From Propionibacterium sp. (GTDB taxonomy: Bacteria; Actinomycetota; Actinomycetes; Propionibacteriales; Propionibacteriaceae), in assembly GCA_012719335.1 (NCBI GenBank), contig JAAYAO010000209.1:1-18385 (forward strand): a DNA stretch of 18,385 nucleotides, given 5' to 3'. Of the stretch, positions 1 to 7,427 are shown piece by piece (the stretch's first letter is position 1; each line of letters opens with the position of its first letter). The notes beneath the pieces were generated by a model. That model saw nothing but the letters and a program-made list of their open reading frames with translations, made no database searches and was not told the DNA's origin. The translations under genes and the position numbers were made by a program.

Positions 1-960
<960 letters not shown>

Positions 961-976
961 TCTGAACCTGCTGTAA

Positions 977-1013
977 CACGAGGGCCGTACCCCACCGGGG
1001 TGCGGCCCTCGTG
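977..1013 (+). terminator. Intrinsic-type terminator after tuf
   Basis: A perfect 11-bp stem (CACGAGGGCCG paired with CGGCCCTCGTG) continues into a further GC-rich stem with a 3-nt loop, giving about 17 bp in all. It begins 16 nt after the tuf stop. No clean U-run follows; the first T-rich stretch (TTTT at 1021-1024) lies a few bases on and overlaps the next promoter. This is typical of actinobacterial terminators. Confidence 0.85.
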
Positions 1014-1016
1014 CTG

Positions 1017-1022
1017 TAGCTT
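1017..1022 (+). promoter_or_regulatory. Putative -10 box of the oxidoreductase gene, leaderless start
   Basis: TAGCTT matches TANNNT and ends 6 nt before the ATG at 1029. No Shine-Dalgarno sequence lies in front of that ATG. Together these suggest transcription starts at or next to the A of ATG. The -35 region would fall inside the tuf terminator stem, so the two elements are packed together. This is a pattern call only. Confidence 0.5.
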
Positions 1023-1028
1023 TTCGGC

Positions 1029-2471
1029 ATGTCCGATAACGAGACCTTCGACGTTGTTGTCCTGGGCAGCGGGGCCGCCGGGGCCGCCGCTGCCATCAGC
1101 GCCCACGATGCCGGTGCTTCGGTGCTGATCCTGGAGAAGTGCGCCCCCGACCAGGCCGGTGGCAACACCCGGGTGTCGGGGTCGAGCATCTTCCACAGCC
1201 TGGACGCCGAACGCGGCGCCACCTACCTGCGGTCGCTGGCCGACCGGTTTCCGCTGCCCGAGGATGTGGTGCACACCTGGGCCACCGAAACCGTCGCCAA
1301 CGCCGACTGGCTGACCTCGATCGGGGCGAACCTGCAGAAGGTGGTCGGCTACGGCGACCAGCCCGAGTACCCCGAACTGGACGGCTCCGACGCCTACGGC
1401 GGCTACCTCGCCATCGACGGGGTGCTCGGCCATCAGGTGCTCTGGGAGTTCCTGATGGGGGCGCTGGCCGAACGCGGCATCGAGATCCGGCACGAAACCC
1501 CGGCCCGCCGGTTGCTGACCGACCAGCGGGGGGCGGTCACCGGGGTGATCGCCGAGCACGCCGGCACCGAGGTGTCGATCACCGCCCGACGCGGCGTGGT
1601 GCTGGCCACCGGGGGATTCCAGGCCAACCCCGAACTCGTCCAGCAGTACCTGCCACTGTCGGAACCCAAACTGTGGGGTACCCCGCACGCCACCGGCGAC
1701 GGGTTGAAGATGGCGATGGCCGTCGGCGCCGACCTGTGGCACATGGACAACATGATGTCGATCTCCGGCGTGCCCGACCCGGACACCCCACAGGCCTGGT
1801 ACCAGGCCTTCGTGTTCCGGCCCGGGTTCATCTGGGTGGCCCCGGACGGCCGCCGCTTCATCAACGAACGGGCCAAGGCCGGTCACGGGGTGGCGCTGCT
1901 CAACGACGTCTACGAGGTCTTCCCGACCCGCCGGATGCACGTGGTGTTCGACGAGGCCACCCGGGCCGCCGGGCCGATCAGCCTGGGCAAGGAGATGATG
2001 GCGGTCGGTTGGAATGTGATGATCAACGACCGGCACTGGAGTGCCGACAACCTGGCCGAGGTGGAACGCGGCATTCTGGTCAAGGGGGACACGATCGCCG
2101 AACTGGCCGAGCAACTCGATGTCGACCCGGCGGTGTTGGAGGACACCGTGAACCGCTGGAACGAGGCCTGTGCCGCGGGCGCGGACCCGTACTTCGGCCG
2201 CGACGCCCAGAGCCTGGTGCCCCTCGACCGGGGCCCGTACTACGCCTACACCGCCGAACCCATGCTCGCCTGGACCAATGGTGGCCCACGCCGCAACGGC
2301 AACGCCCAGGTGTTGAACGTGTGGGGTGAGCCGATCGGCGGACTGTACGCCGCCGGTGAGGTCAGCTCGACCTACTCCCTGGGCAAGGACGGCGGCTTCC
2401 ACATGGCCGACGCCCTGGCCTTCGGCAGGGTGGCCGGACGGGAGGCCGCCGCCACCGCAGCAGCCGAGTAG
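1029..2471 (+). CDS. FAD-dependent oxidoreductase, fumarate reductase/3-ketosteroid dehydrogenase-like flavoprotein
   Basis: A 480-residue flavoprotein of the FAD_binding_2 family, expected to be cytosolic. The N-terminal Rossmann motif GSGAAG is at residues 13-18, with the ribose-binding acidic residue in ILEK near 36. The family motif GGNTRVSGS follows at 44-52, and GRRFINER is in the middle. The C-terminal FAD clamp reads GGLYAAGEVSSTYSLGKDGG, followed by FGRVAGREAA. The family contains fumarate reductases, 3-ketosteroid-delta1-dehydrogenases and tricarballylate dehydrogenase-like enzymes; the substrate cannot be fixed from sequence. The length is normal for a single-domain member without haem. 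The ATG at 1029 has no Shine-Dalgarno but has a -10 box 6 nt upstream, so it is probably leaderless. The gene ends only 2 nt from the convergent bioB stop, with no terminator between them. There is no operon partner on its strand. Confidence 0.85.
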   Translation: MSDNETFDVVVLGSGAAGAAAAISAHDAGASVLILEKCAPDQAGGNTRVSGSSIFHSLDAERGATYLRSLADRFPLPEDVVHTWATETVANADWLTSIGANLQKVVGYGDQPEYPELDGSDAYGGYLAIDGVLGHQVLWEFLMGALAERGIEIRHETPARRLLTDQRGAVTGVIAEHAGTEVSITARRGVVLATGGFQANPELVQQYLPLSEPKLWGTPHATGDGLKMAMAVGADLWHMDNMMSISGVPDPDTPQAWYQAFVFRPGFIWVAPDGRRFINERAKAGHGVALLNDVYEVFPTRRMHVVFDEATRAAGPISLGKEMMAVGWNVMINDRHWSADNLAEVERGILVKGDTIAELAEQLDVDPAVLEDTVNRWNEACAAGADPYFGRDAQSLVPLDRGPYYAYTAEPMLAWTNGGPRRNGNAQVLNVWGEPIGGLYAAGEVSSTYSLGKDGGFHMADALAFGRVAGREAAATAAAE

Positions 2472-2473
2472 AA

Positions 2474-3553
2474 CTAGGCGTTGGCGGGCAGCTCGGTGCC
2501 GGCCCCGCGGGCGCGGATCCGCACCTCCGCGGTGTCGGTACCGGTGTCGGTGCCGACGCCGGCGCGGGCTTCGTCCGGGTGCTTGCCCAGGATCTCGAAG
2601 CCGGCATCGGCGATCATCGCCAGATCCGCCGCCCCGGCCTGCCCTTCCGAGGTCAGGTAGTCGCCCAGGAAGATCGAGTTGCAGATCTCCAGCACCAACG
2701 GCTGCAGCGACCGCAGGTGGTACTCGCGGCCGGCCGCGGCCCGCACCTCGGCGTCCGGGTTCACCAACCGCACCATCGCCAGAATCTTCAGGCACCGCTG
2801 CGGTGTCAGTTCGGTGTGGGTGGCCAACGGGGTGCCCTCGAAGGGCAGCAGAAAGTTGACCGGCACCGACTCGGCAGCCAGCTCGCGCAGGCCGAAGGCG
2901 ACGTCGACCAGTTGTTCGTCGCTCTCACCCATGCCGGCGATCAACCCCGAGCACGGCGACAGGCCACCGGCCCGGGAGGCCTGCACGGTGCGGGCCCGGT
3001 CGTCATAGGTGTGGGTGGAGCAGATGTCGGCGTAGCTCGACTCGCTGGTGTTCAGGTTGTGGTTGTACCGGGCGGCGCCGGCCTCGGCCAGCCGGGCGGC
3101 CTTCTGTTCGTCGACGAACCCGAGGCAGGCACAGATCGTGACCTGCGGGTGCTCGGCGTGGATGCCCTCGATGTAGTCGGCCACCTTGCCCACCTCCCGC
3201 TCCGACGGGCCGCGCCCGGACGCCACCAGGCAGACCGTGGACGCGCCGCGTTCGACCCCGGCCCGCACCGCCTCGGAGACCTGCTCGGGGGTGAGCCAGG
3301 TGTACTTCAGGATTTCCGCCTTCGACCCCAGCGCCTGCGAGCAGTAGGAGCAGTCCTCGGGGCACATGCCCGACTTCAGGTTCACCAGATAGTTCAACAA
3401 CACGGTGTTGCCGAAGAAGTGCCGACGCACCCGGCCGGCGGCGGCGACGATGCTCATCACCTCGGCGTCATCGGCGGCCAACACGGCCAGGGCATCGGCT
3501 CGGTCGATCGGGGTCCCGGTCAGGGCGGTGTCGACCATGGAGTTCAGATTCAT
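2474..3553 (-). CDS. bioB: Biotin synthase (radical SAM)
   Basis: BioB inserts sulfur into dethiobiotin, the last step of biotin synthesis, using a radical-SAM [4Fe-4S] cluster and a [2Fe-2S] cluster. The protein has 359 residues. The radical-SAM cysteines are C64, C68 and C71 in [10 protein letters not shown]. The substrate-site motif YNHNLNTS is at 163-170, and the C-terminal block [31 protein letters not shown] is conserved. The ATG at 3553 is chosen because AAGAGGA lies just upstream at good spacing and homology starts there; the frame stays open for 45 more codons upstream, but that stretch is low-complexity and unlike BioB. The last roughly 30 residues (Thr/Gly/Ala-rich) are a variable tail. 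It is third in bioA-bioD-bioB, 58 nt after bioD, and no separate promoter is evident in that gap. Confidence 0.97.
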   Translation of the reverse strand: MNLNSMVDTALTGTPIDRADALAVLAADDAEVMSIVAAAGRVRRHFFGNTVLLNYLVNLKSGMCPEDCSYCSQALGSKAEILKYTWLTPEQVSEAVRAGVERGASTVCLVASGRGPSEREVGKVADYIEGIHAEHPQVTICACLGFVDEQKAARLAEAGAARYNHNLNTSESSYADICSTHTYDDRARTVQASRAGGLSPCSGLIAGMGESDEQLVDVAFGLRELAAESVPVNFLLPFEGTPLATHTELTPQRCLKILAMVRLVNPDAEVRAAAGREYHLRSLQPLVLEICNSIFLGDYLTSEGQAGAADLAMIADAGFEILGKHPDEARAGVGTDTGTDTAEVRIRARGAGTELPANA

Positions 3554-3611
3554 CGTGCGTTCCTCTTGGTGGTGATGGTTGTTGGGGATTGCGGGTGCCG
3601 GGCCGGCGGGT

Positions 3612-4301
3612 TCAGGCCGGACGGGTACCGAGCCCGGCCGGCAGCACCGCCAGGATCGGGCAGCCGGCCGCGGCCGGCAGGTCATCAAGATTGCAGCGTT
3701 CGGCCAGGTCGGGCCGGGCCGGCATTGCGCCGATGATCAGCCCGCTCACCGGGTGCCCGCGGGCCCGGATCGCCGCGCAGGTCAGGGCGGTGTGGTTCAG
3801 GGTGCCGAGCCCGGCGCGGGTGACCACCACGAAATCGGGGTGGCACCCGAGCCCGACCAGAGCGTCGGCCAGGTCGAGCAGGGTCGCGCCGGCATCATCC
3901 AGGCCGACCAGCACGCCCCCGGCGCCCTCGATCAGAACTCGGTCGTGGGTCGCGGCAAGGCGAGCGATGTGGTGGGCGTGCTCGCCCACCGGCGGCAGCG
4001 ACACCCCGGCTCGGCGGCCGGCGGTGGTGGGTGCCAACGGTTCGGTCAGCCGCACCCCCTCATGGGTGTGCGCCGGGCTGAGCCCGGTCAGCCGGACGAT
4101 CTCGGCCAGGTCACCGGGCGCACCGGCGTCGACCCCGGTCTGGGCGGGTTTGCATACCGCCACCGAGTGGCCGCGCTGCAGGCAGCCGGCGGTCAATGCG
4201 GCGGTGGCGACGGTCTTGCCCACCCCGGTGTCGGTGCCGGTGATGATCGTGAGCCGTTCGGGGGGTTCGGGCAGGTCGAGTGCCGACACATCAGGCGACA
4301 C
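3612..4301 (-). CDS. bioD: Dethiobiotin synthetase
   Basis: BioD closes the ureido ring of 7,8-diaminopelargonate using ATP and CO2. The protein has 229 residues and the P-loop GTDTGVGKT at 22-30, followed by the conserved lysine in CKPAQTG (K51) and the Mg/ATP-site motif IEGAGGVL. The GTG start at 4301 sits inside the end of bioA, an 11-nt overlap that implies translational coupling. An ATG lies in the overlap, but in another frame. No room remains for bioF between bioA and bioD. Length and motifs are normal for the family. Confidence 0.95.
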   Translation of the reverse strand: MSPDVSALDLPEPPERLTIITGTDTGVGKTVATAALTAGCLQRGHSVAVCKPAQTGVDAGAPGDLAEIVRLTGLSPAHTHEGVRLTEPLAPTTAGRRAGVSLPPVGEHAHHIARLAATHDRVLIEGAGGVLVGLDDAGATLLDLADALVGLGCHPDFVVVTRAGLGTLNHTALTCAAIRARGHPVSGLIIGAMPARPDLAERCNLDDLPAAAGCPILAVLPAGLGTRPA

Positions 4302-5598
4302 GGCGCACCGCCACCGCGTCCACGGCCGCGCGCATCCCGGCGGCGATGGTGCGCAGCTCGTCGTCGTCGGCGAGGTAGGGCGGCATCGCATAGATCAGCC
4401 TGCCGAACGGGCGCAGCCACACCCCGTGCGCGACCGCCGCCTCGGTGGCGACCCGCAGATCCGCCGGAGCGGTCAACTCGACCGCGGCGGTGGCGCCCAG
4501 CACCCGCACATCGGCCACCCCCGGCCGGCCCCGCAGGTCGGCGAGTTCGGCGGCCAGCACGCCCTCGATGCGCGGCACATCACGCTGCCAGCCACCCTCG
4601 GCGATCAACCCCAGGGAGGCGGCGCTGACCGCGCTGGCCAACGGGTTGGCCATGAAGGTCGGGCCGTGCATCAGCACCCCGGCCGGGCCGGCGGCCAGGG
4701 CCCGGGTGACCCGTTCGGTGGTCAGTACCGCGGCCTGGGTGAGATAGCCCCCGGTCAGTGCCTTGCCCACCGCCAGCACATCGGGACGCACGTCGGCCCA
4801 ATCGCAGGCCCACAACCGGCCGGTGCGGCCGAAGCCGGTGGCGATCTCGTCGGCCACCAACAACAACTCGTACTCGTCGGCCCACCGGCGCATCTGCCGC
4901 AACGCCGCGGGGGCCCAGGCCCACATGCCCCCGGCCCCCTGCAGGATCGGTTCGACCACGATCCCGGCGAGCTCGTCACGGTGCGCGTGCACCAGGGCGC
5001 CGGCCCGCTCGGCCCACCGGTCGACCTCCTCGGCGGGGGCGGCGAAGGCCGGGGGACGGGGCAGGAAGACGTGGTGCTGCACCTGGCCGGCGTACAGCGC
5101 ATGCATCCCGCCGGAGGGGTCGCACACCGACATCGCGCCCCAGGTATCGCCGTGATAGCCGCCGTGCAGGGCGGCGAACCTGGTGCGCGGCCGGGGCCGG
5201 CCCGCCTCCGCCTGCCGGACGATCTTCAGCGCCACCTCCATCGCCACCGAGCCGGAATCGACCGGGAAAACCCGGCTCATGCCGGGGGCCAGATCGAGCA
5301 GCCGCTCGGCCATCCGCACCGCGGGGGCATGGGTGAGACCCCCGAACATCACATGGGAGAACCGGCCGGCCTGTTCGGCGACGGCGGCATCCAGCACCGG
5401 GTGGCGGTAGCCGTGGATCGCGCTCCACCAACTCGCCATCGCGTCGACCACCTCGTGGCGGCGCCGGCCGTCGTCCAGCACCAACCGGCAGCCCTCGGCG
5501 GCCAGCACCGCGTACAGCGGATCGTGTCGGTAGGGGTTGGCGTAGGGATGCCAGAGCCGTTCGCGGTCGCTGTGGATCAACTCGGCACCGGTACGCAT
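4291..5598 (-). CDS. bioA: Adenosylmethionine-8-amino-7-oxononanoate aminotransferase
   Basis: BioA is a PLP enzyme that transfers the amino group of S-adenosylmethionine to KAPA, giving 7,8-diaminopelargonate. The 435-residue protein shows the BioA hallmark MASWWSAIHGYRHP near 54-67, GSVAMEVALK near 116-125 for PLP phosphate binding, GGYHGDTWGAMSV near 146-158, the PLP-nitrogen Asp in VADEIATGFGRTG (D250) and the Schiff-base lysine K279 in VGKALTGGYLT. The ATG at 5598 is preferred over an in-frame TTG at 5607, because the TTG lies within a TAACTT -10 box placed 7 nt before the ATG. No Shine-Dalgarno is present, so a leaderless mRNA is likely. It is the first gene of bioA-bioD-bioB and diverges from a TetR-family gene. 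Confidence 0.97.
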   Translation of the reverse strand: MRTGAELIHSDRERLWHPYANPYRHDPLYAVLAAEGCRLVLDDGRRRHEVVDAMASWWSAIHGYRHPVLDAAVAEQAGRFSHVMFGGLTHAPAVRMAERLLDLAPGMSRVFPVDSGSVAMEVALKIVRQAEAGRPRPRTRFAALHGGYHGDTWGAMSVCDPSGGMHALYAGQVQHHVFLPRPPAFAAPAEEVDRWAERAGALVHAHRDELAGIVVEPILQGAGGMWAWAPAALRQMRRWADEYELLLVADEIATGFGRTGRLWACDWADVRPDVLAVGKALTGGYLTQAAVLTTERVTRALAAGPAGVLMHGPTFMANPLASAVSAASLGLIAEGGWQRDVPRIEGVLAAELADLRGRPGVADVRVLGATAAVELTAPADLRVATEAAVAHGVWLRPFGRLIYAMPPYLADDDELRTIAAGMRAAVDAVAVRRVA

Positions 5599-5605
5599 GG
5601 CGGAC

Positions 5606-5611
5606 AAGTTA
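5606..5611 (-). promoter_or_regulatory. Putative -10 box of the bioADB promoter
   Basis: On the minus strand this reads TAACTT (TANNNT) and ends 7 nt before the bioA ATG, the geometry of a leaderless transcript. A poor -35 (CTGAAC) at 17-bp spacing overlaps the palindrome at 5621-5633, so a repressor bound there would block polymerase. Confidence 0.6.
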
Positions 5612-5620
5612 GCAAAAACC

Positions 5621-5633
5621 AGAACAGTGTTCA
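5621..5633. promoter_or_regulatory. Candidate BioQ operator between bioA and tetR
   Basis: The plus strand reads AGAAC-AGT-GTTCA; the minus strand reads TGAAC-ACT-GTTCT. This fits the 13-bp TGAAC-N3-GTT-type operator described for the TetR-family biotin repressor BioQ in Corynebacterium and mycobacteria. It overlaps the -35/spacer region of the bioA promoter and lies about 24 bp upstream of the tetR -10 box, so one site could control both directions. The sequence match is direct; the protein-site pairing is inferred. Confidence 0.7.
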
Positions 5634-5653
5634 GGTCGAGGTGTTCGGTGTTC
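5627..5653 (+). repeat. Three GTGTTC half-site-like repeats in the bioA/tetR gap
   Basis: GTGTTC occurs at 5627-5632, 5641-5646 and 5648-5653, spaced 14 and 7 bp apart. The first is the right half of the palindromic operator. The other two lack a matching left half but could be auxiliary half-sites. They lie towards the tetR promoter. Confidence 0.5.
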
Positions 5654-5657
5654 CGGC

Positions 5658-5663
5658 TAAGCT
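5658..5663 (+). promoter_or_regulatory. Putative -10 box of the tetR-family gene
   Basis: TAAGCT (TANNNT) ends 6 nt before the ATG at 5670. No Shine-Dalgarno is present, so a leaderless start is likely. A recognisable -35 is not evident. Confidence 0.55.
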
Positions 5664-5669
5664 GAACGA

Positions 5670-6215
5670 ATGCTGACCCCCGCCGATGTGCTGCGCGCCG
5701 CGGCCGAGATTCTGGACGAGTTCGGCCTGGCCGACCTGAGCATGCGGCGGGTGGCCGGGGCGCTGGGGGTGCAACCGTCCGCGCTGTACACCCACGTACC
5801 CGACAAACAAACCCTGCTCGCCGGGGTGGCCGACCTGATCCTGGCCGAGGTGAGCGAGCCGCTGGGGCGTTGGCGCCCGGCGATGGAGGAGTGGGCCGGC
5901 GATCTGCGCGGGGTGCTGCTGGCGCACCGCGACGCCGCGGAACTGGTGCTCACCGCCCGGGGTTTCGGGCTGAGCAGGCACGACACCACCCGACACCCGA
6001 CCACCCTGTTGGCCGCCGCCGGGTTGCCGCCGGCCGAAGCGCGGGTGGCGGCCACCACGGTGTTGCACCTGGTGCTGGGTCAGGTGGCCGAACAGCAGGC
6101 CCGGCAGGTCTGGGAACGCTTCGCCGGGCCGGGCCCCGAGGACGACCCCGGTGCCGAACGCGGCTTCGAGATCGGGCTCGGGCTGCTGCTGGACGGGGTC
6201 GAAACCCGGTTGTGA
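5670..6215 (+). CDS. bioQ: TetR-family regulator, probable biotin repressor BioQ
   Basis: A 181-residue TetR-type protein. The N-terminal helix-turn-helix spans roughly residues 5-45, with LSMRRVAGALGV as the first helices and QPSALYTHVPDK as recognition helix and following turn. The C-terminal part is an all-helical ligand/dimer domain without a recognisable ligand motif. It diverges from bioA across 71 bp that hold a BioQ-type palindrome. BioQ is the TetR-family biotin regulator described in Corynebacterium and Mycobacterium, so position plus operator make this the best assignment. The protein sequence alone would support only 'TetR family'. BioQ does not bind biotin directly as BirA does, and no effector can be named. 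The gene converges on the racemase gene with a 3-nt gap and no terminator between them. Confidence 0.75.
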   Translation: MLTPADVLRAAAEILDEFGLADLSMRRVAGALGVQPSALYTHVPDKQTLLAGVADLILAEVSEPLGRWRPAMEEWAGDLRGVLLAHRDAAELVLTARGFGLSRHDTTRHPTTLLAAAGLPPAEARVAATTVLHLVLGQVAEQQARQVWERFAGPGPEDDPGAERGFEIGLGLLLDGVETRL

Positions 6216-6218
6216 GGC

Positions 6219-7295
6219 TCAGACCCAGATCGTCGCCGGATCGGTGGCAGTGGTCGCCGGGGGAGTGGGCATGGTGGCCTCGGTGCGCGAGAAGCGCGGT
6301 GCCGGCAGAGGCTGCAGGATCCCGTCCACCTCGACCAGCGAACCGCGCGCGGCGATGTGCTCGTCCTCGGCGGCTTCGGCGAAGGTGAGCACCCCGGTGA
6401 CACAGGCGTCGGTGCCGTCGAAGACCTCTTCCCACTCGGCCCGGGTGCGGGTGGCGATCCGCTCGGCGAACCGCTGCTTCATCTCCGGCCAGGTCGACTG
6501 GTCGTGCTGGTTCGGCAACTCCTCGGCGGTGAAACCGAGCCCGTCGATCAGGATCGCGTAGAACTGCGGCTCGATCGCGCCGACGGCCAGGAACTTGTCG
6601 TCGGCGGTGCGGTACACCTCGTAGAAGTGGGCACCGGAATCGACGTAGTTCGAGCTGCGCTCGTCGTTCCACACCCCCATCGCCCGGAAAGCCCACACCA
6701 TCGTCGACAGGGACAGGGCGCCGTCGACCATCGCGGCGTCGATCACCTGACCCTTGCCGGAGGTGCCGCGCTCCAGCAATGCGGCCAGCACCCCGACCAC
6801 CAGGTACATCGAACCGCCACCGAAGTCACCGAACAGGTTCAACGGTGGCACCGGCACCTCATCGGCACGACCCACCGCGTGCAACAGGCCGGTGCGGGAG
6901 ATGTAGTTCAGGTCGTGACCGGCCTGCTGGGCGCGCGGGCCGTGCTGCCCCCAGCCGGTCATCCGGCCGTACACCAGCCGGGGGTTGCGGGCCAACAGGT
7001 CGTCGGGGCCCAGGCCGAGCCGTTCGGTCACCCCCGGACGGAAACCCTCGAGCACCACATCGGCCTTGTCCAGCAGGCCCAGGGCGACTTCGCGTCCCTC
7101 GTCGCTGCGCAGGTCGGCCTCCACCAGGGTGCGGCCGCGCAACTCGGCATCGGGGGTGCCCTTCGGCAACGCGCCGGGACGCTGGATCCGCACCACATCG
7201 GCGCCCAGGTCGGCCAACAGCATCGCCGCGTGCGGCACGGGGCCGATCGTGGCCAGTTCGACAACGCGTACGCCGGTGAGGGGGCCAGTGCTCAT
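6219..7295 (-). CDS. mcr: Alpha-methylacyl-CoA racemase (CaiB/BaiF CoA-transferase family)
   Basis: This enzyme interconverts (2R)- and (2S)-methyl-branched acyl-CoAs, needed before beta-oxidation of methyl-branched lipids or sterol side chains. The 358-residue protein closely follows the mycobacterial MCR pattern. It has [20 protein letters not shown] at the start, then [12 protein letters not shown] and [18 protein letters not shown]. The catalytic residues line up as H127 (in AGHDLNYIS), D157 (in GDFGGGSM) and E242 (in AIEPQF), equal to M. tuberculosis MCR H126/D156/E241 shifted by one. The C-terminal PAPRFSRT motif is present. The ATG at 7295 has no Shine-Dalgarno but a -10 box 7 nt upstream. 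It diverges from the amidase gene. No beta-oxidation gene lies nearby, so the pathway is not shown by context. Confidence 0.92.
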   Translation of the reverse strand: MSTGPLTGVRVVELATIGPVPHAAMLLADLGADVVRIQRPGALPKGTPDAELRGRTLVEADLRSDEGREVALGLLDKADVVLEGFRPGVTERLGLGPDDLLARNPRLVYGRMTGWGQHGPRAQQAGHDLNYISRTGLLHAVGRADEVPVPPLNLFGDFGGGSMYLVVGVLAALLERGTSGKGQVIDAAMVDGALSLSTMVWAFRAMGVWNDERSSNYVDSGAHFYEVYRTADDKFLAVGAIEPQFYAILIDGLGFTAEELPNQHDQSTWPEMKQRFAERIATRTRAEWEEVFDGTDACVTGVLTFAEAAEDEHIAARGSLVEVDGILQPLPAPRFSRTEATMPTPPATTATDPATIWV

Positions 7296-7302
7296 GGGGA
7301 AC

Positions 7303-7308
7303 AGGCTA
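7303..7308 (-). promoter_or_regulatory. Putative -10 box of the racemase gene
   Basis: On the minus strand this reads TAGCCT (TANNNT), ending 7 nt before the ATG at 7295. There is no Shine-Dalgarno between the box and the ATG. This is the same leaderless geometry as bioA. Confidence 0.5.
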
Positions 7309-7338
7309 AAAGCGCCTCACCGGGGGCTTCGCCGCAAC

Positions 7339-7355
7339 CTCCCGGCCACTGGGAT
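7339..7355 (+). promoter_or_regulatory. Weak copy of the TTCCCGG-N5-GGGAA element upstream of the amidase
   Basis: CTCCCGGCCACTGGGAT keeps TCCCGG-N5-GGGA with the same 7-nt centre between half-sites as the two elements in front of the binding-protein genes, and matches the 18176-18192 copy at 13 of 17 bases. It ends 72 nt before the amidase GTG; the other two end 67 and 70 nt before their starts. It also lies in the shared region with the divergent racemase. The outer bases differ, and a GC-rich background makes chance matches possible. Confidence 0.35.
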
Positions 7356-7427
7356 CATCCATGGAACCGGCTGCTGCACGGACAAGGATGGGCCGGTCGG
7401 CAAGGGTTTACGAAAGGGGACGCACGC

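Noticed and set aside
3554-3611. A second BioQ operator in front of bioB
   Set aside because: TGAAC occurs at the bioD stop, but no GTT half-site follows at 3-nt spacing.
3554-3688. Longer N-terminus of bioB
   Set aside because: The extra 45 residues include HHH and many Pro/Arg, do not resemble BioB, and the ATG at 3553 has its own Shine-Dalgarno.
3589-5676. A 695-codon open frame on the plus strand antisense to bioB-bioD-bioA
   Set aside because: Composition is Gly/Arg/Pro/His-rich without domains, while the opposite strand encodes three textbook biotin enzymes.
6357-7427. Upstream extension of the amidase frame by about 357 codons
   Set aside because: The extension is antisense to the racemase and unlike amidases. 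A good Shine-Dalgarno and GTG at 7428 begin the amidase homology.
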